Below are positions 50,284 to 60,754 of a DNA stretch of 64,000 bases, in pieces. This DNA is from Nocardioides agri. GTDB lineage: Bacteria > Actinomycetota > Actinomycetes > Propionibacteriales > Nocardioidaceae. The stretch spans positions 3,373,669-3,437,668 of the forward strand of contig NZ_JACEIC010000002.1 in assembly GCF_013778305.1 (NCBI RefSeq). The letters are read 5' to 3'. Each line of letters begins with the position of its first letter. Position 1 is the first letter of the stretch. A program made the translations under genes and the position numbers. Under the pieces are notes generated by a model, which was not told the origin of the DNA, made no database searches, and saw nothing but the letters and a program-made list of their open reading frames with translations.

Positions 50284-51312
50284 GTGACCCTCGCTGACTT
50301 CATCACCGGGCTGCCCAAGGCCGAGCTCCACGTCCACCACGTCGGGTCGGCGTCGCCGCGGATCGTCTCCGAGCTGGCCGAGCGGCACCCGGGCACGGTC
50401 CCGAGCGACCCCGAGGCCCTGCGGAAGTTCTTCGAGTTCCGCGACTTCGCGCACTTCATCGACGTCTACCTGGCCGTGGTCGGGCTGATCCGCACGCCCG
50501 AGGACATCCGCTACCTGACCTACGAGATCGGCCGGGAGATGGCGACCGGCCAGTCGCTGCGGTACGCCGAGCTCACGTGCACGCCGTACACCTCGGTCCG
50601 GCCGGACAGCGACGAGCTCGGCATGCCGATCGAGGCCTACACCGAGGCGATCGAGGACGCCCGGGTCGGCGTCGAGCGCGACTTCGGCCTGGTGCTGCGC
50701 TGGATCTACGACATCCCGGGCGAGGCGGGCGTCCCGTCGGCCGACGCGACGCTCGAGTACGCGCTCGACCACCGCACCGATGCGCTGGTGGGCTTCGGCC
50801 TCGGCGGCCCCGAGGTCGGCGTGCCGCGACCGCAGTTCCAGCGGCACTTCGACGCCGCCCGGGCGGCCGGACTGCACAGCATCCCGCACGCGGGCGAGAC
50901 GACCGGCCCGGAGACGATCTGGGACGCCCTGCGCGTGCTCGGCGCCGAGCGGATCGGCCACGGCACCTCCGCCGCGCAGGACCCGGCGCTGCTCGCGCAC
51001 CTCGCGGAGACCGGCGTACCGCTGGAGGTCTGCCCGTCGTCCAACATCGCCACCCGCGCGGTCGCGTCGCTCGACGAGCACCCGATCCGCACCTTCCGCG
51101 ACGCCGGCGTCACGGTCACGATCAACTCCGACGACCCGCCGATGTTCAACACGACGCTGAACCGTGAGTACGGGATCGCCGCCGAGCTGCTCGACCTGGA
51201 CCGCGACGGCGTCGCGGACCTCGCACGAGCAGGCATCCGGGCGTCGTTCGCGCCGGCCGACGTGCAGCGGCGGATCCTCGGGGAGATCGACGCCTACGCT
51301 GCGGAGAAGTAA
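50284..51312 (+). CDS. adenosine deaminase family protein
   Basis: A 342-residue amidohydrolase: KAELHVHHVGSASPRIV (His16-x-His18 metal ligands), SIPHAGETTGPETIWDAL (HAGE), ERIGHGTSAAQDPALLAHL and VTINSDDPPMF (SDDP) are present. The usual HxHLDG reads HVHHVG, a variant typical of one actinobacterial branch. It may act on adenosine or on a derivative such as 6-aminodeoxyfutalosine. GTG 50284 is the start; a strong terminator follows. Confidence 0.85.
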   Translation: MTLADFITGLPKAELHVHHVGSASPRIVSELAERHPGTVPSDPEALRKFFEFRDFAHFIDVYLAVVGLIRTPEDIRYLTYEIGREMATGQSLRYAELTCTPYTSVRPDSDELGMPIEAYTEAIEDARVGVERDFGLVLRWIYDIPGEAGVPSADATLEYALDHRTDALVGFGLGGPEVGVPRPQFQRHFDAARAAGLHSIPHAGETTGPETIWDALRVLGAERIGHGTSAAQDPALLAHLAETGVPLEVCPSSNIATRAVASLDEHPIRTFRDAGVTVTINSDDPPMFNTTLNREYGIAAELLDLDRDGVADLARAGIRASFAPADVQRRILGEIDAYAAEK

Positions 51313-51351
51313 TGGCCCCGCGAGCTCATACCAAGCGGGGCCACGTCTTTT
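51313..51351 (+). terminator. terminator after the deaminase gene
   Basis: TGGCCCCGC (51313-51321) pairs perfectly with GCGGGGCCA (51335-51343), followed by CGTCTTTT. It is an intrinsic terminator with a short T-run, rare in this GC-rich window. Confidence 0.85.
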
Positions 51352-51442
51352 GTATCCCGAACCGGTCCGCAATCCCGGCATTGGCGCGCGTGTCGACTCG
51401 GTCACTGTTTGATCTCGGCCTCACTGAGGCAGGCTGACAGGC

Positions 51443-52096
51443 ATGGGTACGCCGATCCGGGTGGCCATCGTCAACGACTACGAGATTGTCGTGGCGGGTG
51501 TCGCCTCTGTCCTCGCGCCGTACGCCGACCGGCTGACGATCGTCGAGCTCGACTCGGGCCTGCCCGTCGTCAGTGACGTCGACGTGATCCTCTACGACAC
51601 GTTCGCCGCCGTGCAGGGCGACGGCGTCGACCTCGACGACCTGGTCCGCGGCAGCGACGCGAAGGTCGTGATTTTCAGCTGGAACCTCCAGGGCGAGCTC
51701 GTCCATCGCGCCATGGAGCGTGGCGCTGCCGGCTATCTCCCCAAGGGTCTGCCGGCCGCGGAGATCGTGGCCGGCATCGAGGCCGTGCACCGTGGCGAGC
51801 ACGTCACCCCGCCCCACTCCGGGACCTCCGGGCCGGGCGAGGCCGGCACCTGGCCGGGTCGCGAGCTCGGCCTCAGCGCGCGGGAGGCCGAGGTGCTCGC
51901 GCTGATCACCCAGGGCCTCAGCAACCAGGAGATCGCCGAGCGGACCTACCTGTCGATCAACTCGGTGAAGACCTACATCCGCACGGCGTACCGCAAGATC
52001 GGCGTCGCCCGCCGCTCGCAGGCGGTGCTGTGGGGCACCCGCCACGGGTTCGAGCCGGACCGGCTGCGCTCGATCGTGCAGAACCCCCACCGCTGA
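51443..52096 (+). CDS. orphan LuxR/NarL-type response regulator
   Basis: A 217-residue protein. The receiver-like domain (VAIVNDYEIVVAGVASVLAPYADRLTIVE) has Asp52 in VILYDTF as the phosphoacceptor, but the usual acidic pair at the first strand is Asn11-Asp12. The LuxR HTH is LSAREAEVLALITQGLSNQEIAERTYLSINSVKTYIRTAYRKIGVARRSQAVLWG. No kinase is adjacent. The reduced acidic pocket leaves canonical phosphorylation uncertain. Confidence 0.9.
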   Translation: MGTPIRVAIVNDYEIVVAGVASVLAPYADRLTIVELDSGLPVVSDVDVILYDTFAAVQGDGVDLDDLVRGSDAKVVIFSWNLQGELVHRAMERGAAGYLPKGLPAAEIVAGIEAVHRGEHVTPPHSGTSGPGEAGTWPGRELGLSAREAEVLALITQGLSNQEIAERTYLSINSVKTYIRTAYRKIGVARRSQAVLWGTRHGFEPDRLRSIVQNPHR

Positions 52097-52116
52097 CGAG
52101 ACAACTCCCGTTCGGG

Positions 52117-52190
52117 CGCCCCCGGCAGGACTCGAACCTGCGACCTAGAGATTAGAAGGCTCTTGCTCTATCCAGCTGAGCTACGGAGGC
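52117..52190 (-). tRNA. tRNA-Arg (UCU)
   Basis: Read leftward, acceptor GCCTCCG pairs with CGGGGGC (one G-U). The anticodon loop CTTCTAA gives anticodon TCT (reads AGA). D-arm AGCTCAGCTGGATAGAGC and T-arm CAGGTTCGAGTCCTG are normal; discriminator G; no encoded CCA. Confidence 0.94.
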
Positions 52191-52377
52191 GGAGGATCGG
52201 AAATACAGTCGGAAAAGACATCGGTACGACGCCGGTGTAGTTCGATCGCGGTTCCCGATCCGCCGTCAGTATGCCGCAACGCGCCCACGGCACCAGGGAC
52301 GGGCAGGTGCGGCGGTATGACGCGGCCAGGGGCATCGGGTGTCGGATGCCGCGGCGACTCTGGGCAGTGGAACGCGG
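52191..52377. other. non-coding gap with a motif shared with 62.4 kb
   Basis: No convincing gene is seen. The tRNA-Arg promoter must lie at its left edge. CCAGGGACGGGCA (52293-52305), followed seven bases later by CGGTATG, recurs with identical spacing at 62411-62437. The composition (AT-richer near 52200-52240) differs from flanking genes. Confidence 0.5.
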
Positions 52378-53175
52378 TCAGCGGCTGCCGAGGGCGTCGA
52401 GGGTCGCCATGTCCTCGTCGGTCAGGCTGAACCCGGCGACGTCCGCATTCGAGCGGATGCGGTCGGCGTGGACCGACTTCGGGATCACGATCACGTTGTG
52501 CTGCAGGTGCCAGCGGATGATCACCTGGGCCGGCGAACGCCCGATCCGCTCAGCGATCCGCAGGATTGCAGGGTGCTCGAGGGTGCCTCCCCGAAGGGCG
52601 CTGTAGCCCTCGAGCGCGATGTTGCAAGCACGGTGGTCGGCCAGCGTCTCGGCGTTGAAGAGCAGCGGGCTCCATTCGATCTGGTTGACCGCGGGCGCCG
52701 CTCCTGTCGCCTTCGTGATGTCGTCGATGAGGGACATGTCGAAGTTGCTCACCCCGATCGCTCGTGCAAGACCGGCCTCACGGGCCTCGACGAAGGCATG
52801 CCACATGTCCGTGTTGGCCGAACCATCTCCGGGCCAGTGGATGAGCCACAGGTCCACGTGGTCGGTCTGCAGCAGCTCGAGGCTCTCTCGCAGGGTGTCG
52901 AGCTCTCGGCCGGCTCGGTTGGGCGGGCACTTGGTGGTGACGAAGACGTCGTCGCGGCGCACCCCGCTCTCGGCCAGCGCGCGGCCGACCTCGCGCTCGT
53001 TGCCGTAGACCGTTGCGGTGTCGAGGTGGCGGTATCCGGTCTCGAGCGCGGTCGCCGTCGCCCGCACCGCGTCGGGGCCCTTGATCTGCCAGGTGCCGAA
53101 GCCGAGGAGCGGGACCCGGCCACCGTCGTTGAGTGACACGGTGTGGTCGGGAAGCCGGGGGGTGTCGTCGGTCAT
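52378..53175 (-). CDS. aldo/keto reductase
   Basis: A 265-residue NADPH-dependent carbonyl reductase (AKR5-like). The catalytic tetrad is Asp52, Tyr57 (LDTATVYGNE), Lys82 (VTTKCPP) and His113 (LWLIHWPG). The cofactor region is IPKSVHADRIRSNADVAGFSLT. Close relatives are 2,5-diketo-D-gluconate reductases, but the substrate cannot be predicted. It stands alone on the minus strand. Confidence 0.94.
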   Translation of the reverse strand: MTDDTPRLPDHTVSLNDGGRVPLLGFGTWQIKGPDAVRATATALETGYRHLDTATVYGNEREVGRALAESGVRRDDVFVTTKCPPNRAGRELDTLRESLELLQTDHVDLWLIHWPGDGSANTDMWHAFVEAREAGLARAIGVSNFDMSLIDDITKATGAAPAVNQIEWSPLLFNAETLADHRACNIALEGYSALRGGTLEHPAILRIAERIGRSPAQVIIRWHLQHNVIVIPKSVHADRIRSNADVAGFSLTDEDMATLDALGSR

Positions 53176-53286
53176 GTCGCGATGCTAGTGACCGCCTCCA
53201 CGCCGCGGTCACCGGCGAGGCCGGCACGTCGTCGTGCCACGACCCCGACGCAATCCGGCCGCGGGACACGAACCGGCCGCGGTCCT

Positions 53287-53904
53287 CTATGCCGGGACGC
53301 CGGCGCTGAGCGCGGCGGTGAGCAAGCGGCGCAGGACCCGCAGCTGGGCTCGCATGTGCTCGGGTGATCCGGTGGAGCGGCACAGCAGGAACGCTCCTTC
53401 GAACGTCACGAACACGTGGTCGGCGAGGTCCTCGGCGTCTCCCAGGTCGAGAGCACGCGACGTGGCGGCTGCCGAGAGGAGCTCGGTGATCGCCGCGCGC
53501 CAGACGTCGATGGCGTGGCGGATCAGGTCGGCGGTGCCGTTGGAGACCAGCTGCTGCTCGGCGAGCACCGCGACGTAGAGGCAGTTGCTCTGCGCGGACA
53601 TGATGTCGTCGGCCGAGTCCTCGAAGTGCCGGATGAACTCCACAACTCGTTGCGCGGGATCGCTGATCTGGGCGGTGGCGTCCAGGGCAGCATGCAGCTG
53701 GCCGATGTCGGCGGTGACGTAACGCTCCGTGAGGGCACGCGCGAGGTCCAGCTTCGAGTCGAAGTGGTGAAAGAACGCGCCCTTCGAGGTTCCCGCGGCC
53801 CTGAGCACCTGGTCCACCGAGGTGGCAGCGAAGCCGTTCTCGATCACCAGATGCTGAGCCGCGTCGAGGATCCGTTCGCGGTTGATGGTCCCGTCCTTCG
53901 GCAT
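53287..53904 (-). CDS. TetR family transcriptional regulator
   Basis: A 205-residue protein. The HTH is INRERILDAAQHLVIENGFAATSVDQVLRAAGTSKGAFFHHFDSKLDLARAL, with a helical ligand domain in which NCLYVAVLAEQQLVSNG is typical of the AcrR/TetR_C group. It is divergent from the homocysteine S-methyltransferase gene. Two inverted repeats in the shared promoter indicate control of that gene and itself. Confidence 0.93.
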   Translation of the reverse strand: MPKDGTINRERILDAAQHLVIENGFAATSVDQVLRAAGTSKGAFFHHFDSKLDLARALTERYVTADIGQLHAALDATAQISDPAQRVVEFIRHFEDSADDIMSAQSNCLYVAVLAEQQLVSNGTADLIRHAIDVWRAAITELLSAAATSRALDLGDAEDLADHVFVTFEGAFLLCRSTGSPEHMRAQLRVLRRLLTAALSAGVPA

Positions 53905-53917
53905 GACCCCTTGCTAC

Positions 53918-53958
53918 CAGACCAAGCGGTCTGTTACAAACAGACCAGTCAGTCTGTT
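53918..53958. promoter_or_regulatory. two TetR-type operators
   Basis: Dyad 1: CAGACC (53918-53923)/GGTCTG (53928-53933), spacer AAGC. Dyad 2: AACAGAC (53939-53945)/GTCTGTT (53952-53958), spacer CAGTCA. The sites share the CAGAC half-motif and lie between the divergent TetR and S-methyltransferase genes. They are probably two dimer sites. Confidence 0.7.
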
Positions 53959-53974
53959 ATCGAGGAGAAGTACC

Positions 53975-54892
53975 ATGGCCACCACCCACCACGCGTCCTG
54001 GCTCGACACGGGCCGCTACGTCAGCGACGGCGGTCTGGAGACTGACCTGATCTTCAACCGTGGCGTTGAGCTCGAGGAGTTCGCCTCGTTCCCGCTGCTC
54101 GAGAGCGATCGGGGCCGGGCCCTGCTGCGCGACTACTACGACGACTACGCTGCGGTCGCACGCCGGGCCGGCGGAGGTCTGACCCTGGAGTCGCCGACCT
54201 GGCGCGCCAATCCTGATTGGGGTGCCCGGCTGGGGTACGACCACGCTGCGCTGGACGAGGCGAACCGTGCCGCCATCGAGTTCCTGCACGGTGTACGCGA
54301 CTCGTACGGCGACCTCCTCGACGTGAGGATCATCGGGGCGATCGGACCGCGCGGCGACGGGTACGTCGCGGGCAACGAGGTCGACCCCGACGAGGCGGCC
54401 GACTACCACCGCCTCCAGGTGGAGGCGTTCGCCGCAGCCGGCGCCGACGTGGTCGCGGCGTACACGATCACCAGCGCCCACGAGGGCTTGGGAATCTCGC
54501 GTGCCGCTCGGTGGGCCGGCATCCCGGTGTTGGTGGGCTTCACCGTCGAGACCGATGGCCGGCTACCTGACGGAACACCGCTGCGCGACGCCGTGGCCCT
54601 CGTCGAGGCCCAGGAGCCACCGGACGGGTTCGTGGTCAACTGCGCCCACCCGACCCACATCGCACCGGCGCTCGACGGGGGCGCGTGGCAACACCGCATC
54701 GTGCAGGTCAACCCGAACGCGTCCACGCTCAGCCACGCCGAGCTCGACGACGCCGAGAAGCTCGACACGGGCGATCTCGGCCTGCTCGCCAGGTCCTACG
54801 ACGCCCTGCGCGAGCGCCTTCCCAACCTGACCATCATCGGTGGCTGCTGCGGCACAGACGCACGCCACGTCGCCGCCCTCTGGGCGGTGTGA
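53975..54892 (+). CDS. homocysteine S-methyltransferase family protein
   Basis: A 305-residue zinc enzyme: SDGGLETDLIFNRGVELEEFASFPLL, LESPTWRANPDWGARLGY and the zinc ligands Cys223 (VVNCAHP) and Cys291-Cys292 (GGCCGTDARH). It transfers a methyl group from a donor such as S-methylmethionine or a xenobiotic to homocysteine or a related thiol. It is regulated by the divergent TetR, which suggests an inducible, possibly catabolic role. RBS GAGGAG upstream of ATG 53975. Confidence 0.92.
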   Translation: MATTHHASWLDTGRYVSDGGLETDLIFNRGVELEEFASFPLLESDRGRALLRDYYDDYAAVARRAGGGLTLESPTWRANPDWGARLGYDHAALDEANRAAIEFLHGVRDSYGDLLDVRIIGAIGPRGDGYVAGNEVDPDEAADYHRLQVEAFAAAGADVVAAYTITSAHEGLGISRAARWAGIPVLVGFTVETDGRLPDGTPLRDAVALVEAQEPPDGFVVNCAHPTHIAPALDGGAWQHRIVQVNPNASTLSHAELDDAEKLDTGDLGLLARSYDALRERLPNLTIIGGCCGTDARHVAALWAV

Positions 54893-54982
54893 GCACCCAC
54901 CAGCGAGTTCACGCTCCGATCCGACGGTCGCCCGGACCTCACTAGAGTCGTCCTGGCGGCGAGCCCGGGACGAGGTGGACGC

Positions 54983-55765
54983 ATGCTCGAGGCGCTGGGG
55001 CTCAGCGAGGACGAGGAGCGCGCCTACCAGCGCCTGGTCGCGGGGCCGTCGGAGTCGGCGGACGAGGTGGCCACCGGCCTCGGCGTCGAAGCCAGCGTTG
55101 CGGCGACGGCGCTCGCCGGGCTGGAGGAGAAGGGTCGCGGGTACCCGCCGTCGATGCGGGAGGACGGATGGCTGTTCCTCACCCAGGGCGCCTTCACTGA
55201 CGCGGCCGGCCACTACGCGCACTCTGACGTGTACTTCCCCGAGTACACCGGCCGGATCCTGGTCGACGGTCAGGAGATCTGGGCCACCGACTGGTCGCTC
55301 TTCCTCAACGAGAAGATCGCGGACGGGGACCACGACGTCGTCGTCGAGACCCGCGTCCAGCGCGAGAACCCCTTCTGGCAGCTGTCGACCGATGTCGAGA
55401 CGCGGTGGTCGTTCCGCTCCGAACAGCCGACCAGCTCCCGCACGGTGCTGCCGATGATCGGGGTGGACTACCGGATGGATCTCTCCGCCACCAACAGCGC
55501 GCCCCGGGGCCACTACCGGTTCGAGGTCGCCTTCCCGACGCCGCAGGGCCCCGCGGCCAGCCGGATCGAGCACCGTCGCGTCGAGGTCTCGTGGGGCCAC
55601 GGCACGACGTGGGAGCGGCTGCCGCTCTCACGGTGCGAGAAGGACGCGTGCTCGGTGACGGTCAGCAACCGCGCCGCCGCCACGGCCAGCCTGCGGGCCG
55701 AGGCGGAGGACCGGCTGGGCCGCAGCGTGGAGCAGACGATCATCGACGCGTACGCCGTGCGCTAG
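54983..55765 (+). CDS. chimeric protein: HTH N-terminus with subtilase-type C-terminal tail
   Basis: 260 residues. Residues 1-50 (MLEALGLSEDEERAYQRLVAGPSESADEVATGLGVEASVAATALAGLEEKG) resemble the N-terminal HTH of TrmB/LuxR-like regulators. From about residue 52 the sequence changes to a strand-rich extracellular type (DGWLFLTQGAFTDAAGHYAHSDVYFPEYTG ... ETRWSFRS ... LRAEAEDRLGRSVEQTIIDAYAVR), resembling the C-terminal region of actinobacterial S8 peptidases. No protease triad or signal peptide is present. It looks like a deletion fusion or remnant, yet the frame is intact. An RBS (GAGGTGG) precedes ATG 54983. Confidence 0.6.
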   Translation: MLEALGLSEDEERAYQRLVAGPSESADEVATGLGVEASVAATALAGLEEKGRGYPPSMREDGWLFLTQGAFTDAAGHYAHSDVYFPEYTGRILVDGQEIWATDWSLFLNEKIADGDHDVVVETRVQRENPFWQLSTDVETRWSFRSEQPTSSRTVLPMIGVDYRMDLSATNSAPRGHYRFEVAFPTPQGPAASRIEHRRVEVSWGHGTTWERLPLSRCEKDACSVTVSNRAAATASLRAEAEDRLGRSVEQTIIDAYAVR

Positions 55766-55783
55766 TCGCTGATCCCGCAGACC

Positions 55784-55821
55784 CCTCGGCCCCGACGTCG
55801 CCCCCGTCGTCGGGGCCGAGG
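55784..55821. terminator. bidirectional terminator
   Basis: CCTCGGCCCCGACG (55784-55797) pairs perfectly with CGTCGGGGCCGAGG (55808-55821) around a 10-base loop, between the convergent chimeric gene and the secreted protein gene. Confidence 0.82.
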
Positions 55822-55825
55822 CTCG

Positions 55826-56908
55826 TCAGCCTGGACGGCAGATGAAGGCGTTGAGTCCTCCGCCGACCGTGAGGTAGGTGGCGAAGAGCGGTTGCCAGTA
55901 GCCGCCGTACTGCCCGTCGTAGAGGTACTGCGCGACGGCATACCGGTACTCGGCTGAGACCTGGTAGACGTTCTGGCTCACGTGCTGGCCGTTGGCGAGG
56001 TAGTACCAGCTGTTGACGAAGCCGCGTGCCTGGTAGGCCCAAGGGCTCACGCTGACGGCCTGCCAGTTGGTGCCGTCCCAGCGGAACACGACGTCGACGT
56101 AGTAGTCGTAGTAGCCGTGGAAGCCGGTGGGCTGCAGCGACGGATACGTCACGCGCAGGGTGGTCGCGCCGCGGCTGCACAGCATCTCGCCCGCTTGCCA
56201 GGAGAGGAGGTTCGTGACCCCGGAACCGAGCGGGACGTTCGGCGGCGATGGCGGGTAGACGCCGGTGAGGTCGGGGAGCACGGTCGGCTCGGTCAGCGGG
56301 GGCGGCGGGGGCGGCGTGGGCGGCGTGGGTGGCGTGGGAGGTGGGGCAGCCTGGACCGCGATCGTGCGGCTGCCTGACGTGGCGATGACGCGGCCGGCGC
56401 GTCGTGCGACGGAGCGCAGGTAGGCGGTGCCGGCGCTGGGGGAGGACACCGAGAACGAGTACGGGCCGCTTGCCCGATGCCGTTTGCTCCTGATCGTCAC
56501 CCATCGGCCGTTCGACCGGGTCTGCAGGAGGACGGTTGTGTTCTTGCGGGCGCCGGCGTGGCGCAGCCGGCCGCGGACGACGTACTCGACGTTCGTTGTC
56601 GCCGTCGCGGGGGCGGTCAGGGTGATCCGGGTCCGGTCGGAGCGCGCGCGCTCCAGGGCGAGGGGCGGGGTGGGCGGTGGGTCCCCGGCCGGTGCGGTCG
56701 TCCGGGTGGGGATCGGAGTGCTCGCCGGGGCCGGGGAGGCATGCGCTGTCTCGATGCCGGACAGCGCGGTGGCCAGGATCAAGGCCGTCGCGACAGCGCG
56801 GAGGGCGCTGGTCGGATGCGGGCGGCGGCGGGGTCCGAAGCGGAGTCGACCGGGGCCTTCCCTGGATCGGGAAGGCTCTGCGTTGCCTGCAGGGGGTGAC
56901 GTGCGCAT
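55826..56908 (-). CDS. secreted proline-rich protein of unknown function
   Basis: A 360-residue exported protein. A long basic N-region (to about residue 35) precedes a hydrophobic signal segment (LRAVATALILATALSGIETAHAS). Next come a Thr/Pro-rich stretch, a strand-rich domain (RITLTAPATATTNVEYVVRGRLRHAGARKNTTVLLQTRSNGRWVTIRSKRHRAS; Ig/carbohydrate-binding-like), a polyproline linker, and a C-terminal aromatic-rich domain (GFHGYYDYYVDVVFRWDGTNWQAVSVSPWAYQ) with two cysteines. No anchor is seen. I do not recognise a family. Confidence 0.75.
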   Translation of the reverse strand: MRTSPPAGNAEPSRSREGPGRLRFGPRRRPHPTSALRAVATALILATALSGIETAHASPAPASTPIPTRTTAPAGDPPPTPPLALERARSDRTRITLTAPATATTNVEYVVRGRLRHAGARKNTTVLLQTRSNGRWVTIRSKRHRASGPYSFSVSSPSAGTAYLRSVARRAGRVIATSGSRTIAVQAAPPPTPPTPPTPPPPPPLTEPTVLPDLTGVYPPSPPNVPLGSGVTNLLSWQAGEMLCSRGATTLRVTYPSLQPTGFHGYYDYYVDVVFRWDGTNWQAVSVSPWAYQARGFVNSWYYLANGQHVSQNVYQVSAEYRYAVAQYLYDGQYGGYWQPLFATYLTVGGGLNAFICRPG

Positions 56909-57083
56909 GGCGGCCTCTGCGCGGACGCTACTCCCTCCCGGCGGATCGCGAATGCCCCAGGTCGATGAACTCTCGGGCCCGGTCGCTGGTGACGCTGCGG
57001 CCCGCGACATGCGGGCGCCAGCAGCTTGCGACGCACCTCCCGCGACGGTGGCGGCGCGACGTCGGTTTCGGCACAATCCGAAG

Positions 57084-58178
57084 ATGGCCGCGGTTGTCTA
57101 CGTGCACGTGGGCGCCCCGAAGACCGGGACCACCTACATCCAGGACCGGTTGGCGTCGAACAAGTCGCGCCTGGCCGAGCACGACGTCGCCTATCCAGTG
57201 GGGTTGCACGGCGACATGTTCCGCGCGGCCCTGGACCTGATCGACAGGCCCTGGGACGGTCAGGTCGACGGATTCCGGGGCGAGTGGGACGCGTTGGTCC
57301 GACGAACCCGGCGGGCCAGGAGCTCGGCGGTGATCAGTCAGGAGGTCCTGGCCTGTGCCACGGCCCAGCAGGTGGACCGCGCGGTCACCGACCTGGCGCC
57401 GGCCGAGGTCCATGTCGTGTTCACCGCCCGCGACATCGCCCGGCAGGTCCCCGCCGCGTGGCAGGAGCTGCTCAAGCACCGCCGCACGGTGTCGTACCGC
57501 CGGTTCCTTCTCGGGATTCGCGACCCCCGCTCACAGGGGCGGATCGGCCGCGAGTTCTGGGAGGTGCAGGGCTTGCCCGAGGTCCTCGAGCGGTGGGGGC
57601 GCTCGCTCACGCCGGACCGGGTGCACGTCGTCACGGTCCCTCGACCGGGGGCACGTGACGGAGAGCTGTGGAGTCGATTCTGCCGTGCGGTGAACGCCGA
57701 AGCGGACTGGGCTCCTCGCGACGACGCGCGGCGCAACCCCTCCCTCGGCGTCGCCGAGAGCGCGATGCTGCGCAAGTTGAACGGCCGGCTCCGTAGGGCC
57801 GGCGTCGAGGGCACCGACTACCGCCGCGTGGTCCGTGAGGTGATGGTGCACCAGGTCCTGGCCACCGGAGCGGTCCACCCGCGGCTGACCCTGCCGCACG
57901 ACTGGTTCGACTGGGCGGAGGAGATCGCCGAGTCGTGGCGCTCGTGGATCCGCGCATCCGGTGTCGAGGTGATCGGTGACCTCGACGACCTGCTCCCGGT
58001 CCCGCCGGACCCGGACGCCACCTGGGTCGACCCCGACCGGGTCCGGCCCCGAGACGTCGCCGACGCCGCCCTGAGCGCCCTGACGGCCATGGTGGAGGAG
58101 GCCGCGCGCCGCAGCGATCCCGACGAGCGGCTCCGCGCGAAGGCAGCCAAGGCGACCCGGCGGCTACGCGAGCGGTGA
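57084..58178 (+). CDS. sulfotransferase-like protein
   Basis: A 364-residue protein. The P-loop HVGAPKTGTTYIQDRL (residues 8-23) matches the 5'-phosphosulfate-binding loop of PAPS-dependent sulfotransferases. VHVVFTARDIARQVPAAWQELLKHRRTVSYRRFL resembles the 3'-phosphate contact region. A charged helical tail ends the protein. It is a likely sulfation enzyme for a cell-surface glycan or lipid, consistent with nearby secreted proteins. ATG 57084 is chosen because MAAVVYVHVG leads straight into the first strand. Confidence 0.85.
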   Translation: MAAVVYVHVGAPKTGTTYIQDRLASNKSRLAEHDVAYPVGLHGDMFRAALDLIDRPWDGQVDGFRGEWDALVRRTRRARSSAVISQEVLACATAQQVDRAVTDLAPAEVHVVFTARDIARQVPAAWQELLKHRRTVSYRRFLLGIRDPRSQGRIGREFWEVQGLPEVLERWGRSLTPDRVHVVTVPRPGARDGELWSRFCRAVNAEADWAPRDDARRNPSLGVAESAMLRKLNGRLRRAGVEGTDYRRVVREVMVHQVLATGAVHPRLTLPHDWFDWAEEIAESWRSWIRASGVEVIGDLDDLLPVPPDPDATWVDPDRVRPRDVADAALSALTAMVEEAARRSDPDERLRAKAAKATRRLRER

Positions 58179-58219
58179 CGGGCGAGGTGCAGTCACTCTC
58201 CAGCTCCGCCTCTGGCCCG

Positions 58220-58256
58220 CTGAGGGTCCGGTCCCTTCCCGGGACCGGACCCTCAG
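58220..58256. terminator. 16-bp stem bidirectional terminator
   Basis: CTGAGGGTCCGGTCCC (58220-58235) pairs perfectly with GGGACCGGACCCTCAG (58241-58256) around loop TTCCC, between the convergent sulfotransferase and GlsB-type genes. Confidence 0.88.
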
Positions 58257-58287
58257 TGTGGTCGATCAACTGGCGTGCGCGACGTCC

Positions 58288-58566
58288 TCAGTGATGGCTG
58301 AGCTTGCTCGTGTTCCGCCCGGTGAGGGTGGAGGCGATCATGACGAGGACCGCAGCGCAAGCGATGGACACGATCCAGCGGGTCCAGTCGATGCCGGCGC
58401 TGCCGTTGCCGCCGAAGGCGCTGTAGATGAACCAGCCGACGAGGACGCCGACGATGCCGCACACGATGGTGAGCCAGATCGGGATGTTGTCCTTGTCGCC
58501 GGGTGCGATGAGCTTGCCGAGCAGGCCGATGATGATGCCCGCGACGATGACGCCGATGATCTCCAT
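58288..58566 (-). CDS. GlsB/YeaQ/YmgE family membrane protein
   Basis: A 92-residue protein with three hydrophobic segments: MEIIGVIVAGIIIGLLGKLIAPG, IPIWLTIVCGIVGVLVGWFIY and WIVSIACAAVLVMIASTLTG. GLLGKLIAPG and the Gly-rich second helix are the signature of the transglycosylase-associated/GlsB family, small membrane proteins induced by envelope or general stress in several bacteria. Its role here is unknown. It has a 274-base upstream gap shared with the divergent BNR-repeat gene. Confidence 0.88.
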   Translation of the reverse strand: MEIIGVIVAGIIIGLLGKLIAPGDKDNIPIWLTIVCGIVGVLVGWFIYSAFGGNGSAGIDWTRWIVSIACAAVLVMIASTLTGRNTSKLSHH

Positions 58567-58699
58567 GCGTTCCCCCTGTGCTTGGTCACTGTCCGGAGTT
58601 CGCCCGGACGCGTCCTGGAGGTACCCCGCGCCTGGACCTTCAACCCTCTGCTGCGGGCCGAGGGTGGTGGCGAGCACCTGGTCGGGGTCGCCGTCCTGA

Positions 58700-60706
<2,007 letters not shown>

Positions 60707-60727
60707 CCTTCACCAACCACACAGCCC

Positions 60728-60754
60728 GTCGGCCGCCCCATCCGGGCGGCCGAC
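60728..60754. terminator. terminator after the BNR-repeat gene
   Basis: GTCGGCCGCCC (60728-60738) pairs perfectly with GGGCGGCCGAC (60744-60754) around CATCC, 22 bases after the stop codon. Confidence 0.78.
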
